A stretch of 64,000 nt of DNA from Echinometra lucunter (GCA_029962745.1 CM057156.1:30841613-30905612); one strand, 5' to 3'; positions 21,401 to 30,795 are shown, counted from the stretch's first letter. The notes: generated by a model not told the origin, from the letters alone. Numbers and translations: made by a program.

Positions 21401-23831
21401 ATCATTATCATCATTACTGGTAATACTATTTTTTTCTGTTATTATCATCAATTATGATGATCATCAGCAACATTACATGTATGCCAAAACATTTCCCTGT
21501 GTTTGCAAATTATTTTCCCCCTCCATACCCTAATAAAAAGAGTTCTTTTGTGGCAGATAAAGCTTTCCTTATGAATGTACACTGCAGACACTATTATCCT
21601 GTATTTCAGAAAAACCATTCTACTGTGCACAAGATGGGATTGTAGAGAGTGCAGTGTACGTGACTTGTTCTGGTTAGTTTACACATTTCCTGGTTCACTT
21701 ACTGTATCTTGTTTATCCAGAGAACAATAGAACTATACTTGCTGAAGAAAGTGCCTTCATATAGTGAGTGTTGTACTGTACATTTACATGAAGCCTTCCC
21801 AATTCTTTGTTAACTTACAGTTTTATCTTATCACTTACAAGGTAAAGAATAATACTATTTAATTAATCTGTCACACTTTCCGATATTAGACTAGGAGACA
21901 AAGGGTTACAAAAAAGAGAAAAAGAGGATAATATACATACTGTATGGAATGTTTTGTTGCCAAAGGAAATCTCCTATGACTGGACCCCAATCTGCACCCC
22001 CCCCCCCCCCATACAGCTAGTGATAGCTATGGACAGGGGCTGCAAGGGGGGGGGCCTTGGAACCCATAATTTTGGATAAAAATAATAATGAAAAATAAAA
22101 AATGATAAAAAATAATTTCAAAAACCTATAAACATTAATAGCTTAATCAAATTTCTCAAAGGCTGGTAAAATCAAAAGGCAAAAAACCCAAGGACTTCAG
22201 GGGGCTCTGGGTGTCAGCCCCCCCCCCCCCCCAAAAAAAAAAAAAAATTTCTGCAGCCCCTGACTGAACAGATTCTGCATATCAAATATCACAACGAATA
22301 CCTCTGAAAGGGTCCATAGAAAATAAAGATCATACAGTTGTAGTGTTCTTACCCTATGAATTGATTCCCTGATAGTCTCAGTGACCATAACAGCTGAGAG
22401 AATGGCTCCAAGGAGGTAATAGAGAATATACATCAGTCTGGTACTGGTAGACTCCTTGATGGGTGGCAGACATGGTGATGAACATGATGCATTGCCACAG
22501 CAACATGCTACCTGAAATCACAAAACATTCCATTATGATAAATAGAGAGACCAAAAGCTATACATTTTCAAAGGATTTATTACAGGATTGTAAATCTTAT
22601 TTTATTGTTAATAGATGATTTACTGAAAAAAAAAAATCAGCTGGGCTTTCATACTAGGTGAAATGAGAGATACATTGTAAGGATCAGTGAAAGCTCAAAG
22701 AAAAAAAACTACAGATCTGCATGATATCTAAATCTGTCACCAATTAAAAACAAATTGGCAGATTGGGCAATATCTTGCAAGGTCCTCCTCCATTTTCTCT
22801 GTACCAACAAAATTAATCAAAGTCGATTTTCTCTGCAGAATATATTCAACTAAAACTAGTATGGTAGGCCTATATAACTATATCTCTAGCACATACATGT
22901 ACATCTACAGGGGCTTTTACTAAACACTCGGGTCGCGTCGCGCTGGAAAACACTCTGGTCGCGGCTCGCTGGGTATGGGGTGCCAAGTGTTAACTAAGTT
23001 ATTTGGTCCAAAAACTGCACAATTTAGTGTCAAATGTTCACTCAAAATTTTATTTCTTGATAGAATACAGGAACATGAACCAATTTGTTACAGAATGAAA
23101 TGCAACAGACGATTTTGCAACAAAACCTCCCACCAATATGAATGAACAGACAGGATTTATAATTACGATCTCTCATTAAGTCGCTATATTCACTTCACCC
23201 GGGCATTGCTTTGTTTCATTACAAACACTTTGTGCATAGCAGGGGGGGGGGGGGGGAGGATCAGTTTACCAGAAAATGCTTGTGAGCGTGGCTATGAGGG
23301 TTTTGGTTATACTGTACACTGACTGTAGTTTTGAACTGCCGAATAACCTAGTCAACACTTGGCGCACCATACCCAGCGAGCCGCGCCCCAGGTGTTTTCC
23401 AGCGCGACGCGACCTGAGTATTTAGTAAAAGCCTCTTCAGGTGTATATTATTCCAATTCCAAAACAATTAGAAAAAGAAAATGGAGATTTCTGTTATGGT
23501 CTAACTCTAAGTTTTAAAAAAGTGCAAAAACGAAAGCAAAAAAAGGAAAATAGTAATGGCAATGAATTTCAAACCATTTCTTTGGCCTTATTATATCGCA
23601 TGGCTAAATCTGTTGTATTATGTTGTCTGCGGTTGTTATTCACACATCCCTGCGTCACTCACTGTCTGATAAGCCAGACTCAATGATGGAGCTTCATACA
23701 TGTACATACCCCCGCTCATACCATAACAACATCAACACCATGCATGTAATCTCCTTCGGCTATAGTACGTCATCAAGTAGCAAACTAAATCTTACCTGGC
23801 TAGTGCAACAGTCCATATCATTTCTGCCCAT
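3315..23831 (-). CDS. SERINC: SERINC family protein (serine incorporator / TDE1), complete 12-exon gene
   Basis: SERINC proteins are multipass membrane proteins first linked to serine incorporation into phosphatidylserine and sphingolipids and later described as lipid scramblases; vertebrate SERINC5 restricts retroviruses. I joined exons 23796-23831, 22353-22511, 16552-16730, 16065-16241, 13964-14004, 13162-13338, 11179-11274, 10483-10657, 8422-8461, 5542-5596, 4324-4450 and 3315-3465. All have GT-AG borders, phases agree, and the sum is 1413 nt (470 aa plus stop), normal for the family (about 450-470). Family blocks seen: Cys-rich N-terminus ([10 protein letters not shown]), [95 protein letters not shown] and [11 protein letters not shown]. 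The linker before YNYSFFH resembles SERINC5 best, so a SERINC5-like member is possible. About ten membrane segments are expected. Introns are rich in transposons. Family assignment is very secure; exon 9 and 10 borders are less so. Confidence 0.95.
4324..4450 (-). CDS. SERINC: SERINC exon 11, residues 379-421
   Basis: Acceptor CCTTCTTCAG, donor TATAG|GTAAGT. Encodes [20 protein letters not shown] and [15 protein letters not shown], the hallmark C-terminal block of the family. Confidence 0.95.
4640..4830 (+). mobile_element. tRNA-derived SINE-like sequence
   Basis: ATGGTCTAGTGGATTAAAG resembles a Pol III A box, and CAGTCGAGTCCCGATGC about 40 bases later resembles a B box. A non-tRNA body follows with GGTGTAGTAAATGGCTACCC and GTAGGAAGAAATTCC. 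The layout suits tRNA-derived echinoderm SINEs; family identity is from memory and unverified. Lies in SERINC intron 10. Confidence 0.55.
5542..5596 (-). CDS. SERINC: SERINC exon 10 (55 nt), residues 361-379
   Basis: Encodes [18 protein letters not shown], ending at a GATG|GTAAGT donor; Cys-rich then acidic, like the SERINC5 linker. The acceptor is weak: AG at 5597-5598 (chosen) and another 15 nt downstream (exon start 5581) both keep frame. Confidence 0.65.
7938..8206. repeat. Long inverted repeat (106-bp arms, 57-nt loop)
   Basis: 7938-8043 and 8101-8206 are reverse complements with about six mismatches. The arms contain TCAAAAGAACATCCCTTCAC and its complement. It lies in SERINC intron 9, about 215 bp past the exon 9 donor, and would make a stable pre-mRNA hairpin. 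Confidence 0.9.
8422..8461 (-). CDS. SERINC: SERINC exon 9 (40 nt), residues 347-360
   Basis: Acceptor TATGCCAG, donor ATACAG|GTAAAC. Joined to exon 8 it reads [18 protein letters not shown], which lines up with the cytoplasmic linker start of SERINC5. Found from phase and family alignment, so less certain than the long exons. Confidence 0.7.
10483..10657 (-). CDS. SERINC: SERINC exon 8, residues 289-347
   Basis: Acceptor TCCTAAG, donor CATG|GTAAGC. It encodes a polar loop with NETT and NTTM sequons followed by a helix ([15 protein letters not shown]). This corresponds to the variable loop and following helix of the family. Confidence 0.9.
11179..11274 (-). CDS. SERINC: SERINC exon 7, residues 257-289
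   Basis: Acceptor CACTAG, donor GAAA|GTAAGT. Encodes [20 protein letters not shown], matching the conserved GLLQxSxxxxYxMYLTWSAL motif (Trp replaced by Phe here). Confidence 0.95.
11545..12552. mobile_element. Non-autonomous hAT transposon with 8-bp target duplication
   Basis: Ends CAGTGATGTGT and ACACATCACTG are inverted. GTTATACA flanks it at 11537-11544 and 12553-12560, an exact 8-bp target duplication typical of hAT. Inside is a degenerate minisatellite of TTTCAACTGGAATCAACTTG (about 11690-12030), and both ends carry repeated CCGAGTC/GAGTCATG words. No transposase is present. Lies in SERINC intron 6. Confidence 0.85.
13162..13338 (-). CDS. SERINC: SERINC exon 6, residues 198-257
   Basis: Acceptor CCACAG, donor AGAC|GTAAGT. 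Two hydrophobic helices ([18 protein letters not shown] and [18 protein letters not shown]) flank a short loop, as in the central part of SERINC proteins. Confidence 0.92.
13483..13560. repeat. (GAGT)n / (GACT)n microsatellite
   Basis: Runs of GAGTGAGT change to GACTGACT and then to GAATGA variants, in SERINC intron 5. Confidence 0.9.
13964..14004 (-). CDS. SERINC: SERINC exon 5 (41 nt), residues 184-198
   Basis: A small exon between CTTCCAG and ATTG|GTAAGC. Joined to its neighbours it reads [20 protein letters not shown], matching the family's WNE-W...EG...CWYA loop. A second in-frame AG six bases downstream could trim two residues. Confidence 0.85.
14059..14294. mobile_element. Short hAT-like MITE
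   Basis: Begins CAGGGGCAGTGC and ends GGCACCGCCCTG. The flanks CTTGGGAT (14051-14058) and CTTGGGTT (14295-14302) match 7 of 8 bases, as expected for an aged hAT target duplication. A poly-G run follows the left end. Confidence 0.7.
15935..16030 (-). pseudogene. Broken duplicate of part of SERINC exon 4
   Basis: On the minus strand this intron 4 stretch repeats the end of exon 4: it reads [17 protein letters not shown] against [17 protein letters not shown], with about five base differences in 54, four of them silent. After LLID about ten bases are missing, shifting the frame, and the donor has become TTTGTGAG. Its only acceptor-like AGs give the wrong phase from exon 3. It appears to be a relic of a local exon duplication, though the silent-site bias suggests past coding constraint. 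Confidence 0.75.
16065..16241 (-). CDS. SERINC: SERINC exon 4, residues 125-184
   Basis: Acceptor ATACAG, donor TTG|GTAAGT. It encodes [20 protein letters not shown] and [20 protein letters not shown], two membrane helices. Part of this exon is duplicated immediately downstream in the following intron (see 15935-16030). Confidence 0.95.
16552..16730 (-). CDS. SERINC: SERINC exon 3, residues 66-125
   Basis: Acceptor CATACAG, donor GG|GTAAAG, phase 0 to 2. It encodes an extracellular Cys-containing loop with an NCTS N-glycosylation sequon, then [20 protein letters not shown] (transmembrane) and QIHNG, all strongly conserved in the family. Confidence 0.95.
16880..17120. repeat. ATT/ATC-rich simple repeat
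   Basis: Degenerate trinucleotide repeats of ATT, ATC and CATT dominate. A similar tract lies at 21314-21450. Open frames here (Ile/Met/Asn-rich) are artefacts. Confidence 0.9.
17374..19147. mobile_element. Satellite-bearing modular element, GTCTCGCC-ended, with eight ~161-bp units
   Basis: Left end TTGTCTCGCCTGC and right end GCAGGCGAGACAAA are inverted. Between about 17690 and 19020 lie eight tandem units of about 160-165 bp, each with TTGACCTTTGACCT or a variant, the reverse complement of the DR1 core AGGTCAAAGGTCA. A GACGACGCC microsatellite (19053-19105) sits at the right end. Occupies most of the central part of SERINC intron 2. No coding capacity. Confidence 0.8.
17690..19020. repeat. 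~161-bp tandem satellite with four-unit higher-order structure
   Basis: Units start with TGAATTTGG and contain GTGTACAACATAGCACAGTG. Units 1-4 and 5-8 correspond in order: the variant GGTGATTCC...AAAGCTATAGAAAG with TTATTAGGTG occurs near 17705 and again near 18350, so a block of about 645 bp was duplicated. Confidence 0.85.
19268..19758. mobile_element. TTAA-type MITE, copy 1
   Basis: Begins AGGCATTCGCTAAC after TTAA (19264-19267) and ends GTTAACCAATGCCT followed by TGAA, a degraded TTAA. Internal sequence (GAAACTTTCAGACTGGTATTT and the GTGTGCTCATGCAC region) is shared with the copies at 24211 and 39850. Lies in SERINC intron 2. Confidence 0.8.
21314..21450. repeat. ATC/ATT-rich simple repeat
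   Basis: Degenerate (ATC)n/(ATT)n in SERINC intron 2; open frames over it are artefacts. Confidence 0.9.
22034..22262. mobile_element. Short MITE with CAGGGGCTGCA inverted ends
   Basis: Ends CAGGGGCTGCA and TGCAGCCCCTG are exact inverted repeats, next to poly-G and poly-C runs. No target duplication remains. It lies less than 100 bp downstream of the SERINC exon 2 donor. Confidence 0.6.
22353..22511 (-). CDS. SERINC: SERINC exon 2, residues 13-65
   Basis: Acceptor TTTCAG and donor AGG|GTAAGA bound 53 codons. It carries the CCCG...SCSSPC cysteine cluster and the first transmembrane helix ([18 protein letters not shown]), the diagnostic N-terminal SERINC signature. Confidence 0.95.
22910..23435. 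mobile_element. Transposon with ~97-bp terminal inverted repeats
   Basis: 22910-23006 and 23339-23435 are reverse complements with scattered mismatches; the ends read GGGGCTTTTACTAAACACTC against GAGGCTTTTACTAAATACTC, then GTCGCGTCGCGCTGGAAAAC in both. The ~330 bp core has no ORF and carries a poly-G run. No target duplication is evident. Lies in SERINC intron 1. Confidence 0.8.
23796..23831 (-). CDS. SERINC: SERINC exon 1 (coding part), residues 1-12
   Basis: ATG at 23831-23829 opens [12 protein letters not shown], ending at a GTAAGA donor in phase 0 and reading directly into the Cys-rich block of exon 2. Short first coding exons are typical of SERINC genes. An upstream ATG in another frame opens a 10-codon uORF that overlaps this start. 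The 5' UTR limit is not visible. Confidence 0.8.
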
Positions 23832-23859
23832 TGTTGGCTTTGGATCTCATTACATGTAA

Positions 23860-24180
23860 ATCTAAGCAGGTCGGCTGCATAGATTTGAATCGTAGGCCTA
23901 GCTGATGTTAAATCCTCAAATGATTTACTCGCCGCTCGTCGGCCGAGGAGCCTACTATACTACCGTATGTATTTGTGATTACATCCACACACACAAAACT
24001 ATTGTTGAACATACGTAGTCTACGTACGTACACGATCAGCTGTTCTGCTCAGCTGTTCGACATGTAAACACGCGAAATGATGCAAGCACGCACACGGACC
24101 CTATTAATTTTCTTGTCCATTCTATAACACTATCCCTGCATCTTGCCTCCTACCCGGGGCCGGGGAGAGGCGTCCCGAGT
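23860..24180 (-). promoter_or_regulatory. Candidate SERINC promoter / 5' UTR region
   Basis: The stretch upstream of the SERINC start is free of recognisable transposons. It contains two close CAGCTG E-boxes (around 24036 and 24050), CpGs near 23930-23945 and no obvious TATA box at a fixed spacing. Assignment rests on position only. Confidence 0.3.
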
Positions 24181-24210
24181 GGACCACGATTTTCCAAGCT
24201 TTTAATTTAA

Positions 24211-24735
24211 AGGAAAAGGCTAACATTGTGAGAATTTTTAAAAATCTCATTTTGCTACTTGACAATGGTATAAACACAAGATTTATAGTTTAAAAATACC
24301 AGTCTGAAAGTTTCAAAGTATAATATCGACCGGAAGTATTTTCAAATATTAAAACTGTAAACCAGTGTTTGAAGAAAATACAGTGGCCCATGGTGGGTTG
24401 CACCAGGGTTGCACAGACTGGACATAAGGAGCGTGCATGTGCACAGAGTTCACCTGAATGTATGTGTGTGTGTGTGTGCGTGTGTGTGTATGCATATCAT
24501 GTATAGTACAGGGAGAGAGGTGCAGCCAAGGTCTTTTTGAACTGGAGGAAAATGCTCCTCTTATTTATTTGTCTCTGAGACAAAAAACAATAAAATCATC
24601 GTTTGCGTCTTACAACAGTTTATCATTTCAAATCATGATTGGTTTCAGGGTTTTTGAGTACAATTTTTCATACACATGTTTCATCTTAGTTTGAGAATTT
24701 TTTAAATCAGTTGCTCACAAAGTTAGCCAATGCCT
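24211..24735. mobile_element. TTAA-type MITE, copy 2
   Basis: Flanked by TTAA at 24207-24210 and 24736-24739; ends AGGAAAAGGCTAAC and GTTAGCCAATGCCT. Contains a (GT)n tract at 24463-24490. Inserted just upstream of the candidate SERINC promoter. Confidence 0.85.
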
Positions 24736-24739
24736 TTAA

Positions 24740-26289
24740 ATTCGTATGGACAATATTTTTGCCACGCCCACGGCCGTCGACGGAGTTGCGATTTTTTTTT
24801 TCTCTCTCGCCAGTTTCGGCGTAGGAATTGACAATCGTAAATATACACAAAATACTAATTCATAATCAATTAATCATAAAAACAAAACAAAACATTATAA
24901 TGATAATATGGGGCGGGGGGGGGGGGGGGGTAACTCGCAGACTAGAGTGGTACCCATGCTCGTCCAAGCATCTCAAACTGACTGGACCGTAAATGCCTAA
25001 ATGGCGTAATCATCAGTGTCAAATTCTACCGCTAAATGGCGTTAGTGGCCGTAGGATTATGTAAATTTTACTCCTAGATGACATCAATGGCGCAGGAAAA
25101 TGTACAAAAAAGGGTTGACTGAAAAAGCACCCCCTTTTCTCAGAAACGTCGAATGCAAGACTGAAAAACACCCCCCAAAACGGCGTCGACGCCTTGGGTC
25201 AGAAATCTGCTAGGGCCCCGTGTCATAAATCTTGATGATTATTGTATTGGGATATTATTACTTATATCAAAGCATATTTTCTGATATTAAAAAAAAAAAA
25301 ACCCGTTACTGAATTTCTGACCAATTGTGGGATCAAAATTAAGGGTAAGAGGGAAAAACACAAATCAGCTGCGCCATTTAACTCCATCAAGATTTATTTC
25401 ACATGACATTAAGTGACACTCCAATAGTCGTTCTTAACAGAAGCCGCGGAACGTTTTTGAAAGGGGGGGGGGGCTGCGCGTAAAAACCAGGGAAATCACT
25501 TCCGAGTTTTTGTACAGCGGCAAATGTGTCTACTCAAAAAAGTTGGGGGGGGGGGGCTGCAGACCCCCCCCCCCAGCTCCTATGGTTCCGCGGCCCCTGC
25601 TTAACACCAATAATCTAAATCTAAATCTAAACATACATTGCGATCATTTTTTTCCCCCTCATGCATCAACTATCGCCAGCAATGTGATTAGATACATTTT
25701 CATGAGAAGATAAGATCTAGGGTAGTTAAACCTTCCCTCGTGTCATGCATTCCATCCAAGAACAGACTGTACTGGACTGGTGTCAACATTGATAATTTCA
25801 GCAAATGTCATGCATCAGTCTATGACTTTACAAGAATAAGTATTCAGTAGCTGATGACTGTCTTTGAAAAAAATTGTAAGCTTTCATAGACTGCAAATAG
25901 GCCGACGTGGTTCTTCCCTGACATTTGAAGTGAAAAACACAGGCATATTTGGTTTCACATTGTCCCATCTCTACTTTGAACATCATATTGCTTCCGAGTT
26001 GGCTCAATGCTCTTTATCCTCGTCTCTCTCTTCAATACTTCCCTGTGTATTCTTTTATTTCCCCCTCTGCTCTATTGTCCTAGTGAAGATTACCGTATGC
26101 TTTAGTTGTCCATCACCGTCACAAAGTAATTTGCATTTTAATTACTTTCTTATTCCTTTACCAGACTTTTTTGAAACTTTCAGTAATATCTGTTGCCCTT
26201 AATAAAAGAAAATATGAACATGAAAAAAAAAATGAAGTGGCTGATTTACCTATCTTTATTCACATCCATAAAAACACCATTCATAAACA
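24740..26289. other. Intergenic stretch, no gene seen
   Basis: Apart from the MITE at 25440-25599 and poly-G runs near 24914, nothing recognisable. Frames here lack family similarity or splice context. Confidence 0.5.
25440..25599. mobile_element. Short CCGCGGAACG-ended MITE
   Basis: CCGCGGAACG near the left end and GTTCCGCGG near the right end are inverted, with poly-G and poly-C between. CTTAACA occurs at 25433-25439 and 25600-25606 as a likely target duplication. Confidence 0.6.
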
Positions 26290-27463
26290 TAGGCGGATCC
26301 AGGGGGGCCGAAGCGGCCGCGAAGAAGAAAAAAAAAAGAAAGAAAGAAAGAAAGAAAAAATGAAAGGGCTATGGCAAAATTTCTGCTTGCGCTCCACGCT
26401 CGCATGCTTTCATCTTGAGAGTTATGTGAAAGAATTATAAAGCAAATACAAGATGGCATGGAAAAGCTAACGAATGCGGCAAGCGAGATGACCAAATATA
26501 CCTGTATACATATGAAAAGGTCAGATATCGTACATTGAGATGAAGAATTATCACTGCTACCATTAAAAAAAAATAGTATATAGATTTTTCCTCGCTCGCT
26601 GCGCTCGCTCGGTTTAAATTCTAATACAAGATGGTTTGGAAAAGCAAACGAATTCAGCAAGCGAGGTGACCAAAATATAAGTAAGATATCTCATAGTTAA
26701 TTCTTCAGTGTATTTGGATGAAGAATTATCACTTCTATACAATGGGAAAGGTATTTCCTCGCTGGCTACGCTCGCTCGTATAATATCAAGATTTAGGATG
26801 GTCTTTGAAAGCGTATCAGGCGAAAGAGGTGAACAAATAGGACTATGTTATCTTTAAGCCCATCATGTAGTTTGATGAAGAACTATCACTTCTACGAAAG
26901 AGAGTGTATATTTTTCCTCGCTCGCTACGCTCGCTCGTATTATATTTAGACACAGGGTGTTTCCGGAAAGCAAAGACATTCGGCAAGTGAGGTGAACAGT
27001 TATCATTTAGAAGAAAAATGTGATAGAGGCACACAATGCCTCGTAGGCTTTATACGGTTGAATTTATCGGCATTAGTTATCGGTAATCACTGGCATTGTT
27101 TGTTGGCAATCAGGCCTCTACACCCCCCCCCCCCCCCCATTGAAAAAAGTCTAGAGACGCCCCTGACGATTTTCTTCATTTGGAATCTCAAAATTTTTCA
27201 GCTCGCGCTTCGCGCTCGCATTATCCATCATTTCCTTTTTACTCAGGAAAAGGAGTTTTATAATTCCTCAGTTAAAGATAACTATTTCAAGATAGGCGCA
27301 TCTACCTCTGTGTGTGTGTGTGTGGGGGGGGGGGGGAACCACAACATATTTTCATTTATTACGCCACTGAGTGCAGCCTTAAACCATACGTTTCTAATCG
27401 GTTCGAGCGGTTTTTGAAAATTTCGCCCCCCCCCCCTATTGGAGAATGCTGGATCCGCCCCTG
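26290..27463. mobile_element. hAT-like element with GGCGGATCCAG ends and internal ~165-bp repeats
   Basis: CATAAACA flanks it at 26282-26289 and 27464-27471, an exact 8-bp duplication. Ends read TAGGCGGATCCAGG and GCTGGATCCGCCCCTG, inverted. Inside are about five degenerate tandem units of ~165 bp, each ending in CGCTCGCTACGCTCGCTCG or a variant (near 26589, 26757, 26918). No transposase. Confidence 0.8.
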
Positions 27464-27471
27464 CATAAACA

Positions 27472-28186
27472 GTGCAATAGATGGATAAGAAAGAACATGA
27501 CTTTAAAATACGGCAAGAAAAAATATTAAAATGTAGTGGATGTAGGAGATCTGCAAAGGCCAAAGACCTGACGAGGCTGATCCCCTTTATTTCTACATTT
27601 TAACAAAAAAAAAAAGCAATAACATGGCAAGATAACCACAGAGAACAAAACAAACGGATGAACGAACAAGACGAAAAATATTTCACTACATGATAAAACA
27701 AAGTTATAACATATAAAGGAACATTAAAAGAAGCAGAAAAACAGAATAAAAACAAACAAAACAAAACAGGCAAAAGATTATTTAGATGTTGATGGAGAGT
27801 TGATAAGATATGATTTATATTTATGTTTAAAGGATCATAATGACGGACAATCTTTAAGTTCTTTTGGCAATCTTATATTCTTATATTATTTCTCATCTTA
27901 ATTCAATAGTCAATACGTACTTTAGAAGTGTGTTACTAATTTAAATTTACATTTGAACCTGTTTTGAAATCATTGTCACCAATATAATGGATCGTAGAGA
28001 AACTAAAAAGTTCCAGGGTACTAATAGAAAGAGAGGACAAAGAGATGATCTAGGAGAAAGAGATCATCAAAAGGGAGTGAAAGACAAGACACTACTCTTC
28101 GCTGGCAGGGACCATGCATGGGAGCCCGGGGTCGATGAGGTTGCAGCCCCCACAGATTTGGCTTTAAAAACGAGAAACAAACAAAC
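27472..28186. other. Intergenic A-rich stretch, no gene seen
   Basis: Low-complexity A-rich sequence; no recognised element or exon. Confidence 0.5.
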
Positions 28187-28194
28187 AAAGTAAC

Positions 28195-29030
28195 CAGTGG
28201 CGGCACCAGGATTGTTAAAGTGGGGGGAGGGGGGCAAATGGAGGGCAAAAAAAAATGTTGGGGGCAGGGGCAGTCAATTTTTTTTTTTGAGTGTATAGAA
28301 AAATCGAGCGTGAAGCGCAAGTTTTAGTCGCCGGCGTAAATCCACTTTGAGGAGTTGGGGGGGGGGGGGGATAATCAAATTTTTGGACGATTTTTTTTCC
28401 CCTCTTACACACATTTTAATATCAATTTTGCGAGCGAGCGAACAAAAAAATAACCGCTTTTTTTGTTTTTTAATCACATTTTCGAATAAATATTCTGAAA
28501 TATGAATACATATTATATATAAATATATTTTCCTCCTTAAAAAGTGAGGGGGATATTTGTACACGCCATCCCCCTCTCCAAAAAGTGTGTGTGTGTGTGT
28601 GTGTGTGGGGGGGGGAGTATATTTCCCCATCCCCCCGGGATTTACGCCAATGCTTTTAGTGGCCCCAATAAACATTTTTCTGTTACACTTGATATAGAGA
28701 GAAATTTTTGTAAAATCAGGTAATGCTTAATGGAGCAAAGATATTGATCAAAACTAGATCATGAATTGAACATTTACATTACAAACTAAAAGTGTGCGAG
28801 GAAGCCAACAGCGACTGAGTGAGAAAATTTTCAAGTTTTGAAGAGCAGAAAATGGTATTTTAGAACACTTCACAGCTTGAATATGATGCTTATGACAACA
28901 TCTACTTATTTACAAATTACTGTATAATTTTTTCTTTTCAGTCCTCAAAATTTCTGGGGGGGGGGGGAAGCTTCTGAGTGGGGGGGGGGCAAATGCTCCC
29001 CATGCCCCCCCCCCCTTAGTGCCGCCACTG
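28195..29030. mobile_element. hAT-like element with CAGTGGCGGCAC ends
   Basis: AAAGTAAC flanks it at 28187-28194 and 29031-29038, an exact 8-bp target duplication. Ends CAGTGGCGGCACCA and AGTGCCGCCACTG are inverted. Poly-G runs, a GT tract and GCGAGCGAGCGAAC lie inside; no ORF with transposase features. Confidence 0.85.
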
Positions 29031-29483
29031 AAAGTAACAAACACACTCAATTTTCTCTCATCTGGAATTCTAGAAAAATGCAGAGATATTTTAACATTTA
29101 TTTTGCTTCCTTGAAGACACCTTATGAGCATACAAGTGCAATGTTTTCAAAATGCACACTCGTGGACGTGGTGGAACCATAGGGTGGAACTTTACGGCCG
29201 TCGTCTCCGATTTCGGTGAAAATTCAAAATCCGATAATTTCGTTGATCAGAAGGTGAATAACGCGTAAGAACTTTTGTGTTTGTTACTGAAATAATGTTG
29301 TGGCAGGAGTTTTCTTTTCTTATTTATGAGGCTGATGATCGTCAACCGTCCACCTTTCTGAATCTGACCTGGCTCGCGCTCGCGCTTGCTCTTGCTGGGG
29401 CCTGGGCTGAGCTCTGCGCCCCTGACGTACCGGGCTGGACCAGGCAGGGGGCTGCATCATCTGGGCCACACAGGGGAACATTG

Positions 29484-30162
29484 GGTGATTTCAAGTGCGG
29501 TGTTGGAGGCTGGTGTTGGTGTTGTGAGAACACCAACACCAGCCTTAACACCGAACTTGAAATCAGGCTGGTGTTGGGATTGACCTCGCAAGATTTGACG
29601 TATTTCCGGTAGTCAGTGTTGCTTTCTGGTGTTGAATGTCGTCTGCTGAACCGAGTATCACGGTTCGTGTTGACGACTTACATGTAATTTCCCCATTCAC
29701 CAACACCAGCCCCTAGGGATTGGGAAATTCATGATTTCAAGTGCGGTGTTGGTGTTGGTGTTGTAATCATACATGTTATTGCTGCTCCTCCCTCGCGGAG
29801 CAACGGCACTCTTTGCTACGGCCACTCGTGACATGTTGGTGGTTAAACCCATAGCCATATATTAAAGCCATATATTTTCCTTTGAAGAGTGATAATTTTC
29901 CTCTTGGATTCTTCAAATGACTATGCAATTCGAATCCAATAAGATGTAGATTTATTAGAAATTCTGAGAGGAAATGATTTTATGGTCGAGATTTTTCGCT
30001 ATAGCATATGACGTCACTCGGTGTTGAGCTATCGATAAGGTGATCGGATCAGAGCGGTATCGTCCCTCTAAACTGACCGACGATGTTGGAGCTCGGTTCA
30101 GCAGCCTTTCCACGCTCTCAACACCGACACCAACACCGCACACGGAACTTGAAATCACCCAT
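29484..30162. mobile_element. GGTGTTG-repeat element with GGGTGATTTCAAGT ends
   Basis: TGGGTGATTTCAAGTGCGG at the left and GGAACTTGAAATCACCCA at the right are inverted. Inside, GGTGTTGGTGTTG and CACCAACACCAG words recur, with foldback arms around 29500-29570 and again near 29697-29765. Non-coding; superfamily not recognised. Confidence 0.65.
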
Positions 30163-30190
30163 TGCTATGGTGAGCTGTGCATAATATAAT

Positions 30191-30795
30191 TATTAGGGTG
30201 TCTGAAGTCACACTGAAAAGTGTCAGCTTAAAAGCGTGCGATTTAGGGGGAAAAAATGGCACAATTTTGGGGCAAATTCATATTTGGAATTGTATGGAAA
30301 GAGAAAATTCTGGTCATCCTTTTGACCCTAGGCTAAGGACAAGTTTTTATTTAGGCTCACTAGAAATAAGAATATAAGATAAATTGCAAACCATTATAAA
30401 CTCTGTGTATTCAGATTACCATTTCCCAAGCGTTTCCTACGGGAAACTGAAGTTTTCTGTTTGACACAATTTTTATCATTTTCTCAATTTGCACTGTGAT
30501 CTGATATTCAAACCTATAAAAAATTCACTCTATTAGAAAGATTTTCCTATCTGGTCATGAAAAGCACAAGTTTTTAACATCAAGTATAAAGTTGCATCGG
30601 ACCTCGGAAGCTCAAAATTTTTATTCGTGTGTGCCATTACTTAATCAAAATGCTGAAAAATGGTCTAATTTCATTCTCTTATTTTGCAGTAATTTCTGTT
30701 AGTTTCAAGGTTATTATTTTCCAAATTCAGGAAGAAAATTTAATGTTATTGTGAAATCAGCAAAATAATTTTTTTTTCTCCAGACACCCTAGTAA
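30191..30795. mobile_element. Short TIR element (TTAGGGTGTCTG ends)
   Basis: TTATTAGGGTGTCTG near 30191 and CAGACACCCTAGTAATA near 30781 are inverted. The ~580 bp core is AT-rich and non-coding. It abuts the 3' end of the CR1-like LINE. Confidence 0.55.
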
